From assembly GCF_030864355.1 (NCBI RefSeq), contig NC_083397.1:1054001-1118000 (forward strand): 64,000 nt of DNA, written 5' to 3'. Of this stretch, positions 43,457 through 53,550 are shown one piece after another; within the stretch, counting starts at the first letter, position 1, and each line of letters begins with the position of its first letter. The notes beneath the pieces were generated by a model that worked only from the letters and a program-made list of their open reading frames with translations, searched no databases and was not told the origin of the DNA. Both the position numbers and the translations under genes were made by a program. Source of the DNA: Cutaneotrichosporon cavernicola. Taxonomy: Eukaryota; Basidiomycota; Tremellomycetes; Trichosporonales; Trichosporonaceae.

Positions 43457-43858
43457 AGCCGACATAATCAGGAATCCTCTTGGGGTGGGCTTTGCCTGTA
43501 GCCATATGGACCATGCAATTTCTTGACAATTGGAATATGTCCTTGACCGGGCATTTCTCTTAGGGAGAGTGTGAGGCTCGCCAAATATGCCTAGTATGAA
43601 CGGATTTTCCATCTGTCTACAAGAACAAAGATTGTCTGTACCCAAGGGCAATCGAGGGAGTTGTGGCGTTCGTGTATGGACACTACATGCACTGGTGCGA
43701 AGGTGTGAACCAGCAACTAGGGCGCGAGTCCGCTGTGTGTCACCTCTATCATCGCACACCTGCCTCTTCCCCATCACTAGCACTTCCCTTTAACTTGACC
43801 CCCATCCTGTCACTTGCAGCCCCACCATCGTACCTCTCTCTACATTATTTCAACAACT
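43457..43858. other. spacer between microprotein loci 9 and 10
   Basis: 402 bases, no gene seen. Confidence 0.35.
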
Positions 43859-44056
43859 ATGACATACCTCCACAGCAACGGCCTCTCGAACGGTCGTCAG
43901 CCGGCCAGGTGTATGGGTGACAGTTACGGCCAGAACAACGGCAGTGAGTAGGGTACGGTTCACGTTAACTCGGGTTATTGCAAGTGGTTCGTCGTCAACG
44001 ACAAGGTACGGTGTGCATTCTGCCTTCGCCCTTTCTGGGGTCGTCGGTGGTTCTAG
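43859..44056 (+). pseudogene. microprotein 10, family member with a broken splice acceptor
   Basis: Exon 1 (43859-43943) has CMGD and GQNNG followed by a phase-1 GTGAGT donor. Exon 2 (43974-44056) restores the family frame: a cysteine exactly 12 residues after the first and CAFC, then a long basic tail. The 3' end of the intron between them reads GTTAACTCGG: a good branch site, but GG where AG is needed, as if a single A to G change destroyed the acceptor. Without splicing the frame ends in TAG at 43949-43951, after 30 residues. It is a probable recent pseudogene, unless a GG acceptor is tolerated. Confidence 0.65.
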
Positions 44057-44694
44057 GCCTGGTGAAGCAGTGGGACGCCATCACAGTACTGGGAAGACAA
44101 TCGAGAGTGGAAGCGGTGGACTATGATTCAGGTTCTCGAACGATCCCATCGGGGTTAAGAACCAGGACGGGCCCAGATTCTGAGAGAACGGAGTTGACAG
44201 AACTGGTGCTGGCTGGCTTATAGACATCACAAATCCAAGACCTGTGAATGCTAGTCCGCTATAGCAATCGCGTTATCAAATGGATCTTGCGCAGTTAAGC
44301 AGTAGCTTCACAGGTTATCGTAGATTGAGAATGGGCCTGGGAGTAGGTGGCGCTTGAGACCGACGCGTGGATGGACTGGGTGCAAGTGTCGCGACTAAGA
44401 GACTCAGTGAGACAAACGATCAGGAATAGAGAGGGCTCCAATGTACAGGTTGGGCGGATGTACTGGGCGTGGCGCCACGGCAATACCACAAATTAACAGC
44501 ATCCCTGGTCTTCCTGACAATTATGCACATATCTGCTAGCGGCGGACCAGACGCCGGTCTACTAATGCCTCTAACGGCAGGGAAAGAAAACTAATACATT
44601 CATGCTATGAACAACAACAGGAGAGAATGATACAGTCGACACGATCGCAGGCTGACCACGAGACAAGCGCCGTCGTTGTTTTGGAAGACTAGGA
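44057..44694. other. convergent spacer after microprotein loci 10 and 11
   Basis: 638 bases between two 3' ends. No gene is supported. Confidence 0.4.
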
Positions 44695-44859
44695 CTAGGT
44701 AGGGCCGAGGTACTTGCGGCAGAACCAGCAGACGTAGACTCCACGATCATCGCGGATGGCAAAGCACCAGCCTGGGATTAGCTTAGTCAGCTCGGATAAC
44801 TTACCCTTGGCGTTGTTGCCACTGAGGTCACCCGCACAGTCTACGATGGAGGTGGGCAT
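44695..44859 (-). CDS. cysteine-rich microprotein 11 (CX12C-CXXC family, minus strand)
   Basis: Exons 44859-44805 and 44771-44695 (33-base intron, GTAAGT to CTAATCCCAG) encode 43 residues. Cys8 in CAGD, GNNAK before the intron, Cys21, then CWFC (Cys34, Cys37) and a RKYLGPT tail. It is the only member on the minus strand. An unspliced reading stays open and would insert 11 residues, so the intron is inferred from the family rule and the branch site. Confidence 0.75.
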   Translation of the reverse strand: MPTSIVDCAGDLSGNNAKGKLSELTKLIPGWCFAIRDDRGVYVCWFCRKYLGPT

Positions 44860-44878
44860 GTTTGGTGGGTGGATGGGG

Positions 44879-44887
44879 TTATATATA
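44879..44887 (-). promoter_or_regulatory. TATA-like run upstream of microprotein gene 11
   Basis: TATATATAA on the minus strand, 20-28 bases before the ATG at 44859. This is close for a TATA box, so transcripts would have a very short leader or start elsewhere. Confidence 0.35.
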
Positions 44888-45618
44888 TGTATGTAGGAGA
44901 CGTGGGATGAATTGACAGCCAGCCGTGTACGTCGTGCTGTTTGTGGCGGCCAGGGAACCGGGCGGCAAATGGTGAATGTGGTGGTGTGAGAATTAGAGAT
45001 AAGCGGAGGAATGTTTATATATTCGCGGGAGGTGTTGTCAAGAGGTTTGAGGGGCCCACCAGGGCGGAGAGACAGTGAATTTGGCTTGCTCACGGCTTGC
45101 GCGACTGATTGCTTTGCATCTCAGCACCATTCCGAAGCGAACGGGGGGTGTTTTCTCCATCACGCACAGCCACTTGTTCAGAATCACTGTCAGATCCCTT
45201 GGCATGTTCTTTCGTGCCTCAGCCAAGGTGATGCTGGTCCATCCGCCGCGTGCCCACGCCATTCCTTTCATCATCCCGTCCACCCCAGATCACTGAGTCG
45301 AACGAACGGAAACCAAACGTCGAACGGGACATCAAGGACTCCCATTAGTGCCATGTTGAGTTGCGCCCATTCCCCCGCCGAAATAACCCTCACTCCTTCA
45401 GTCAATTGAGAGCATCCGTCGCGCCTGCCCACCGCCGCTGACACAAAACTGCCACGCAGCGGCACAGCTCGACAGCGTCACAACTGCTAACATGAAGATG
45501 AGCGCCGACACTTCCTAACCCTCTGAATAAGTAAGTGAGCGCCCCAGACGCGAACGGGCGCATGCGCGTCGTTGCTGAGAAATCACGTGACGTCAAGATA
45601 CCTTTGTGTTAACGAGTA

Positions 45619-45713
45619 GGCAAGGTAGGAAAGTGGTTAATCCGCTAGTTTCAGGTTGCAGACGCATCCCGCGCTAGTCCTCCGGGGCATGGGTTCGAGT
45701 CCCATTCTTGTCA
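45619..45713 (+). tRNA. tRNA-Leu(CAG) with a 16-base intron
   Basis: Acceptor GGCAAGG (45619-45625) pairs with TCTTGTC (45706-45712), with two G-T pairs, and the discriminator is A45713. The D arm is GGA...TCC; the anticodon stem is CTAGT/GCTAG with anticodon CAG at 45652-45654. A 16-base intron (45656-45671) follows position 37. A type II variable arm and the T arm ATGGG-TTCGAGT-CCCAT complete the fold. Confidence 0.9.
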
Positions 45714-47422
45714 ACAGCTTGCAGGGACAGCTGCAGAGTTCGTTTTGGTTTGGGTTTCGGTGAGTGGGGTATGAGGGCCCCCGCAGCCAGGTATCCAAGA
45801 TCAACCCTGTTGATAGTAGTCATGGCAGCACTGCTGTATGATCCGAAACATAGAAGCGTAACCTGGAGCTTGGATTCGCGGTAGGAAGAATCGTGTCAGC
45901 GTGCGCGAGATTGCGACCTTCTAACTTCGAATAGGCCGGGTTCGACCGAAACATCTCCGCAGCCCGGACATAACACTCGTCAGCATGATCTCCGCGGCCG
46001 GGATCAGATTTTCGACCTCCACCGTTGGTGACGTGGAGCACATGCGTGACGGTGGTCTGTGCGGTGGCTGCAAGGACAAACCGGCCGCTTGAGCGGGCTT
46101 GCTCCCTGTGTGGATTGTTTTTGGTGTCGCTCAACTGAATGTGGACGGTGGACGGTGGGCATGCGCCTCCAGGTCATGTCGCATGGACCATTGCGGGTTG
46201 ATAGAAGCGCACGGTGCTTACAGAAATAGTGGGGAGAGAGGGGAAGGGCCACAGCACCCGCAGGGTCAGGTGGCGCCACACTCCCCTTCGATCTCTCTCG
46301 TGCCTCTGAGCCCATCATCAAGTGCTGAGGGGCCAGCTGTTAGCGGTAAGCTTGGTCGCGTCAACTGCAATCGAGAGTCGGAGGTATGTCAGCAGTTGTT
46401 CCGTTCGAGCAGTGACTGTTGTTGTTGTCGTGGAGTGTGTGAGTGAAATGATGGTATTTGCCACCCACAGAAACCGAGTGCCTGGTTCCGGAATGGTTTG
46501 GGTGATCGAATTTTGCCACTGCCAATGACCATGACAACCAGCGGCCAGCGAATCCGCAGTTGATATCACAGCTTTTTTGTTCAGGCGGTGCATTACTTCC
46601 GACTCTCAAGGTACTGACTGCGGTGACGACATGGTGAGGATGAGGTGTGTGGGGGATTGTATCCCGGTCGTGCGTGGCCTTGGGAATGAGGCCACGTTTG
46701 AGCACGTCGTACTGTCAACAGGGCCGGGTTAACGCGTCCGCTCTATACGCTCTAAGATGACCGTCGGGCCCCGTGAGGTTAAGGCATTAGAGCTGAGGAA
46801 AGGTTGTAACCACGGGTGGATACGCGTTCTCTTGTACCTGAAGAGCCAATAAGGTTCCATTCCTAGCATTTTAGGACGCGATATTTTGTAATTACATTGG
46901 GTAATCATTATGGAAGCTCCATTAACAAACGCTTTTGACACCAGTGAGCATTCGAACCCATGAGCCTCTTAGGGGAAGGTGGGTAAGGGGGAAGGGAACA
47001 GGGCACAGTACTCGGCCGCTTGCACCTCGACCCCCAATAATTCGGCCAGCCCAACAGCCAGCCTAGCATCGTCTAAGGTCAGGTCCCGGCTTTGAGGATT
47101 GTTTAAAATGCTGACAGCCACGACCACATCATCCTCTTCTCTCACTCACAACTTCTTCAACCTACAAGCTTACCAACACAAACAACGCGCATAGCGCCTC
47201 TACATTCGCCCACTTCCAGGCGTTTATGTTCTCTAACAGTCTCTGTTCAGCGCACAACTCCCATCGGTGAGTATAGGCGTCAGCCTTCATCGGCCTCACC
47301 TTCCTCGTTGCCGACAACTCGCTGACCTTCGCAGCGGCATCCTCCACACCGCCGCGACCCCGCTTATAGCGTACTAATTGCCCTACTACCACCTCGGACA
47401 TCTTCACTTTCATAAACCAATA
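45714..47422. other. long intergenic region upstream of INO1
   Basis: 1.7 kb between tRNA-Leu and INO1. Short frames on both strands look non-coding. A tRNA-like T-loop fragment near 46950-46965 does not fold and was rejected. No obvious inositol-responsive element was recognised. Confidence 0.4.
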
Positions 47423-49215
47423 ATGTCGCCCGCTGCTCTCCACATCAACGGTCACCACGACTCGTTCTCGGTTCCTAACGGTACCGTGAACCAGGCAAAG
47501 GTGCACCCGAGTGCCCGCCGTGCTCCTGCCGGCGGCCTCATCAAGGTCGACAGTGACAACACTCTCTACGAGGATGGTGGTATCAAGGCCCGCTACACGG
47601 ACCGGGGTGCCGACGTCGTCAGTGAGTATCTCAACCTTTCGAGCAAGGAACGTGTGCTAACTCTTATCAGAGGACGCGGATGGGAGGCTCAAGGTCACCA
47701 AGACTGAGAAGACCTTTGAGTTCTACACTAAGTCTAACGTCGGTCGTGTTGGGTGAGTCAATGCTTCTTCCTTCTTAACATGGGTTCGCTGACCGAACAA
47801 GCCTTATGCTCGTCGGTATTGGCGGCAACAATGGCACGACCGTCATGGCGACCAACCTCGCTAACAAGCACAACATCTCGTGGCACACCAAGAACGGCGA
47901 GCAGCAGCCCAACTACATCGGCTCGCTCGTTCGTGCCTCGACCGTCGCGCTCGGCACCGACCCCGAGACTGGCAAGCAGGTCTACGTCCCGATCTCGGAC
48001 ATGCTCCCGATGGTCCACCCCAACGACTTTGTCATTGGCGGCTGGGACATCTCGGGCGTCTCCATGGACAAGGCCATGGCTCGCGGCAAGGTCCTCGACT
48101 ACGACCTCCAGCGCCAGCTCGCCCCTTACATGAAGGAGTACAAGCCGATGCCCTCGATCTACTACCCCGACTTCATCGCCGCCAACCAGGCTGACCGTGC
48201 CGACAACGTCATCCCCGGCGAGGACAAGCAGGCCCACCTTGAGCACATCCGCAAGGACATCCGCGATTTCAAGGCTGCCAACCAGCTCGACAACGTAATC
48301 GTCCTCTGGACCGCCAACACTGAGCGCTACGCCGACATCATCCCCGGTATCAACGACACGGCTGAGAACCTCCTCAACGCCATCAAGACGTCGCACGACG
48401 AGGTCTCGCCGTCGACCATCTTCGCCGTCGCCGCGATCCTCGAGGGCATGCCCTTCATCAACGGCTCGCCCCAGAACACCTTCGTCCCGGGCTGCATCGA
48501 GCTCGCTGAGCAGAAGAAGGCTTTCATCAGTGGTGACGACTTCAAGTCGGGCCAGACCAAGGTCAAGTCGGTCCTTGCCGAGTTCCTCGTCAACGCCGGT
48601 ATCAAGCCCCTCTCGATCTCGTCGTACAACCACCTCGGCAACAACGATGGCAAGAACCTCTCGTCGGCCAAGCAGTTCCGCTCCAAGGAGATCTCCAAGT
48701 CGTCGGTTGTTGACGACATGGTCGCCGCCAACCCGGTCCTCTTCAAGACTGCCGCTGACCTCACTGAGGAGACGGGTGTCGTCACCAAGAAAGGCGAGCA
48801 CCCCGACCACATCGTCGTCATCAAGCACGTCCCGGCCGTCGGCGACTCGAAGCGTGCCATTGACGAGTACTACTCGGAGCTCCTCATGGGCGGACGCAAC
48901 GTCATGAACATCTTCAACGAGTGCGAGGACTCGCTCCTTGCGACTCCCCTCATCTTCGACCTGGCGATCCTGGCCGACCTCCTCACCCGTGTTACCTACC
49001 GTGAGGTCCCCAAGGCAGGTGAGGCTGGCGAGTTCCAGCCCCTCTACTCGGTGCTCTCGCTCCTCAGCTACATGCTCAAGGCGCCGCTCGTCAAGCCCGG
49101 CACCGACGTTGTCAACTCGCTCAACCGCCAGCGCAACGCCCTCGACCAGTTCCTCAAGGCTTGCATTGGCCTCGAGCACCAGGGCGACCTCCTCCTCGAG
49201 ACCCGTGTCTGGTAG
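47423..49215 (+). CDS. INO1: inositol-3-phosphate synthase
   Basis: Converts glucose 6-phosphate to 1D-myo-inositol 3-phosphate with bound NAD, the first step of inositol and phosphatidylinositol synthesis, in the cytosol. Exons 47423-47621, 47671-47752 and 47802-49215 give 564 residues, slightly longer than yeast Ino1 because of an N-terminal extension. The NAD-binding loop [11 protein letters not shown] opens exon 3; [21 protein letters not shown] and a late [11 protein letters not shown] block are unmistakable. Codon use is strongly biased to C-ending codons, which suggests high expression. Introns end in CTAACTCTTATCAG and CTGACCGAACAAG. Confidence 0.97.
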
Positions 49216-49506
49216 AGGATGTCGTTGATGACTCCCGAATCTCGCAGATAGGAAATGTTCTTCGCTCAATCTTATTTGACGTGGCCTTCGAACTATTTTT
49301 TTTTATGCAGTAATGCGAACACACTGACGGGACGTAGATGTTCTGGATGGATTATGAGCCGGCGAAGCAATCCGAGCGATGGAGATGGAGAGGGCGCCTT
49401 GAGGGTAGTAGTCACATCACTATCACCACTCGTTGAACAAGATACAAAGTGCATCCAGCATGCTACCGGTCTAATCTATAGTAGCGCTGGCGTTGCGCAT
49501 CGAACC

Positions 49507-50592
49507 TCACCTCCGGGGAGGGGCCGGAAGCGCCTGCCTCAGGTCCTCCGGTGGGATGGGAGTTCCACCACGCGGCGTCTGGCTCGCGGTGACGGGCGTG
49601 CTGGTGCCGCTAGGGCCGAACGACGCCACGGGTGGGATGTCGTTCTGATTCTCGCCGTTGCAAGTGGCGGTGATGTATGCGCTGGTGTCAGCTTTGGTAG
49701 CCGTCACAGGTGTGAGGGAGGACAAAGGTCAGGAGAGATCTAAGAAGGGAACCTTATACCAGCCTGGGCTGCTGCTCCCAGCAGACAGAATGGCATGGGG
49801 TAGCGCCAACCCCGCCTGCGATTCGACATCTCTCTGTTCTGCCCCCAGATCTCCAGCCTCGCCTCGTCACCCTCGGTCAGACTCACTTGAAGAAATGCCG
49901 CCAGCTCGCCTTGGACGGCGTAAAGTGCCCTCCGGTGTGGTACTCGACGCGCGAGTTCTCGCACGCGTCGATGAGGCTACGCGAACGCTCCTCGCTCACG
50001 ACCACGTCAGTGCGCCCGATGACGTGCAGCACAGGCACTCTGGCGGGGATAGGGAAGTAGGGAGCAAAGTCTGGGATCTCGGACGACGGTGCGAATCCTC
50101 CAACGGCAATGACGAACTTGGGCACCGGAAGGGCGGGCTCGGCGGGCCATCCGGCGTTCAGGCCAGGCTTGGCGAGCAGCGCGGCAACAAGCGATGCCAT
50201 GCACGCGCCCTGGCTGAAGCCAATGATACCGTCAAAGGGGCCGTTCTTGACCATAAAATCGTGGATGTACGCAATACTCTCGTCGATCCGGCGGTACACC
50301 TTCCTATCGCTGTCGGTGAGCCACCACGCACGAGGGGTAGTTTCGGGAGTCTGCTGCTCTTCCTCGGTGGTCGCGTTCGAGGCGAACTGGTCCAGGTTCT
50401 GGTTCCAGGGCATATCGGCCTTGAGCACGATGATGGGCGGCTCGAGGAAGACGAACTCGGCGTTCTTGGCCGTCTTACGCACCGCGCCGAGCTGAGATTA
50501 GCTGAGGTAGGATGGTGTTTCACCTGCTTTGAGTAGATGTTTGCGTTCTGCGTGAACCCGCAGAGGGCGAGGACGCGGATATTAGTGGCCAT
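49507..50592 (-). CDS. FSH-family serine hydrolase
   Basis: An alpha/beta hydrolase of the fungal FSH1 type (relatives of mammalian OVCA2). Exons 50592-50524, 50491-49887 and 49681-49507 give 282 residues. Motifs: RVLALCGFTQN at the N terminus, the nucleophile elbow GFSQGAC with Ser116, the VIGRTD loop with the catalytic Asp, and GGHFTP with the catalytic His. The last exon adds a Pro/Thr-rich tail of about 58 residues that is not part of the fold. The first intron (32 bases) ends in CTAATCTCAG and the last in CTGACACCAG. The substrate is unknown; the family cleaves short esters in vitro. Confidence 0.9.
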
Positions 50593-50990
50593 CACGACGG
50601 ACTGTATGAAGTGGAGAGAGGGAAAGTACAAGTTCGCGATGTTGACGACTTGCGATGGGGAAATGGGGTTTTGGGTAGCTACTTTGTGGGGTACCCCGCG
50701 GCGCGTGTAAGGCGCAGCAGGTTTTGCGTCTCATACGGTGAACCGCCACTATGAATGCATGTTCTTATCTGCTAGACTGCGAAGAGACAGTGGGCTGCAT
50801 ACCAGAAAGGATGGTTATGTATGCATTGGAGCAGTTCGATATGGAAAGTGCGGTGTATGTGTTGCCCTCAGGGGCCCAGATGTGCGGATGTCAAGCCTGA
50901 AAACTACATACTCGCCAAGGTGACCAGCTGGCCAAAGGAATTCGGGCCCAATGTAAACCCCAACCGAGTGGAGGTTTCTCTCCATCCACC
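50593..50990. other. divergent promoter, FSH hydrolase and arginine methyltransferase
   Basis: 398 bases without a gene and without a clear TATA box. Confidence 0.35.
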
Positions 50991-52860
50991 ATGTCGGACG
51001 CGGCGGCCTCGGGCTCCGGCAGCGGCAAAAAGAACAACGAGTGCGTCAACTCTGGACACGCTAACAGCAGCAATGACTACTACTTCAACTTCTATGCGTC
51101 GCTGCAGAACCAGTACGTCGTGCGGGTGCGATGCCGCAGACAACCTTCCCAACTACCAACGAGGATGCGCTCGATACAGGCTTGCCTTCCCAGTTGTCAG
51201 CTAACACCAGGGCTAACATGATTGGCGACGTCTGCCGTACCGGCACGTATCGCAAGGCGATATTAGGCAATGCGGCGGTCGCGATCCAGGACAAGACGGT
51301 TCTGGACCTTGGAGCGGGTGGGTTTTGCGTCGTCCGAGGAACTGGGAGGGCGTGACTGTGTGCGAGCGTGCGACGTGGCTGGGGCGAGGCAGCAGGTCTG
51401 GCGGGTCCTCGGCACCTCTATGGACACACTGTCAGCGGACTCGGCGATGAGCGATCATGACTAACACCAGGCTCCGGGATCCTGTCTTACATGGCCGCGC
51501 AGGCTGGCGCCAAGGAGGTCATTGCCCTCGAGGCGTCGAGCATGGCCGAGAAGATCCAGATTGTGAGTCACTGCTGAGTGAAGAGCGTGAGCAAGGCCGA
51601 AGGGATTGCGGATTAAGGAGGTGGCCTTGTTCCTTGTTCGCGCATCTCGCCCCGGGTCCCGGGGGTTCCTCCTTGCAGTCCGCTTCCTCGCTGCCATCAC
51701 TTTGGGCGTGGCTAACCCCAGCTCGTCGACCAGGCGAACCGTGGCGGGTCAAACCCCCACATCCGCGGGCGCGTGCGCATCGTCCGCGGCATGGTCGAGG
51801 ACAAGGGCGTGCAAGCCGACGTGCTGCGCAGCGGTAAGGTCGACACGATTGTGTCCGAACCGATCGGCGTGATGCTCCTCCACGAGCGAATGGTGAGTAG
51901 AGTGTGGTGTTGGCGAGCCTGTTGCTCAGCTGGTCTCTTTTGCCTTGCAGCTGGCAATTCGCCGGCCTGGCTTACACTCGTCCGATCGCTCCGCTCACAC
52001 CAGGTCGAGTCCTTCCTCTTAGCCCGCGACCTCTTCCTCAAGCCTGGTGGCTCCATATTGCCGTCTGCAGGCAGTATATTCTTCGCCCCCTTCTCTGACG
52101 AGGGTCTGTACAACGAGACGGAGCAGAAAGCGCAGTTCTTCAACCAGACGCTCTTCGGGACCGACTATTCGGCGCTGTACGAGGTCGCGCGCGCCGAAGC
52201 CTTTGCGCAGCCCGTCATCGGTATCTTCCCGCCAGGGACGCTGATGGGTCACGCTGCCCCGCCTCAGACCTTCGACTTCTACACGTGCACGCGCGAGGAC
52301 CTGCTCGACTTTACTGTTCATCTCGAATTTGTGGCAACCCGCACGGCTGTCATGCACGGCCTCGCGAGCTGGTTTGACCTCGACTTTGAGGCGAGTGTCA
52401 AGGACCGGCCCAGTGACGAGGTACCGGGCGATGCGGAGGCTGAGGCAGCGTGGGAGTACCCCGTTACCCAAGCGTGGCCGTGGAGTGCCGAGCCGCCGCT
52501 CAACCCCAACCCGCCGCCTGAGGCGCCGCGCCGCGGCGTCAAGGTCAGCATGTCGACGGGTCCGAATGCGCTGCGCACACACTGGCAACAAGCGCGCCTG
52601 ATCCTCCCCGAGCCTCTTGCCGTCAACAGATCTGAACGCGTTGTCGGGACCATCCGGTTCAAGGTCAACGAGTCGCGGTCGTACGACCTCACCCTCGACG
52701 TCGCCGTCGATCGGGGAGGCGAAGCGCCGCACTCCAACCTCCTCCGCCGGACCGCTACCTTCAACTTATCGCAGCAGACGTTCAAGTGAGTCCCTCTGCC
52801 TGCTTCACTGACCCCAGCTACTCGTACACTGGCGATCCGATCCCGGGCCTCGCCTCATAG
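50991..52860 (+). CDS. protein arginine methyltransferase, CARM1/PRMT4-like
   Basis: Transfers methyl groups from S-adenosylmethionine to arginines in histones and RNA-binding proteins. Seven exons: 50991-51040, 51071-51112, 51211-51317, 51471-51562, 51722-51892, 52004-52785 and 52818-52860; 428 residues. Marks in order: YYFNFYASLQNQ and the RTGTYRKAIL helix, SAM motif I VLDLGAGSGILS, EASSMAEK, the double-E loop SEPIGVMLLHE, then GGSILPSAG and a beta barrel with MHGLASWFD, ending NYSYTGDPI. Fungal PRMT1 and PRMT5 look different. The first intron is only 30 bases (GTGCGT to CTAACAGCAG) and is a multiple of three, so it would be missed by simple ORF calling; removing it gives the better family N terminus. 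Confidence 0.93.
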
Positions 52861-53550
52861 ATCCGCACATGTACACCTCGCATCAGTATATCAATGGCAC
52901 ATGGACTTTGAAATGGCTTATCGGGCTTATCGTGGTGCTGCGCCGCTATTGCGGCGGCAGAGCATGAGGATGCGAGCCGAATGAGCCGAATCCAAATCCA
53001 GGCGAGCCGAAATACGACCCGGCATGCGGGCGCGGGAGTTAAGCGGAGCAGCGCTAGCGGCGTCGTACGTCTCGTCCTGGTCGCTATCGAAGGGGGGAGA
53101 GAGAAAGAGGCCCCCGATAACGGGGGATAGCACGGGTTTAAAGGGAGGGCAACGACGCCGACCCCCGCTCTGCTCCATCTGGATCTCTTGAGCTGCTCTC
53201 CCAGCATTCCACTAATGTGCGTGTGTAGGAGGATCAGCAGATCCAGATCGGCCTCACCTCGGTCCAACCCAGGCACCGCGCCCTTGTCTGAGTCAGTCTT
53301 GTCTCCATCGAGATACCCTCAGAGCCTGAGAACCAAACCAGCAGGTTATCGGGTCAGCAGCATGCAGTCATGATTGCATCGATACAATGAGCGTGGGACG
53401 GCGAGACGGCAAGCTTGTAACAGGCCACGGCGTGCAGAGTTCGTTTTCGTAAAGAGGGTAAAGGTAAAGGTAAGCGTGATGACGTGGGCCTGGAATCAAC
53501 ATGAGCAAACAAGGTTGGCGGCGTACTTTTCAGGACAGGGCCGCGGAGGG
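52861..53550. other. convergent 3' region
   Basis: 690 bases between two 3' ends. No gene is supported. Confidence 0.4.

Noticed and set aside
45011..45409. 132-codon plus-strand frame after microprotein 11
   Set aside because: No domain, no splice support and the composition of non-coding DNA; it overlaps the divergent promoter of microprotein gene 11.
46940..46980. tRNA-like T-loop (TTCGAA) near 46950
   Set aside because: The flanking bases do not form a T stem, and no anticodon arm, D arm or acceptor could be found on either strand.
47758..49269. 503-codon minus-strand frame opposite INO1
   Set aside because: A mirror frame caused by the strong C-ending codon bias of INO1 on the plus strand.
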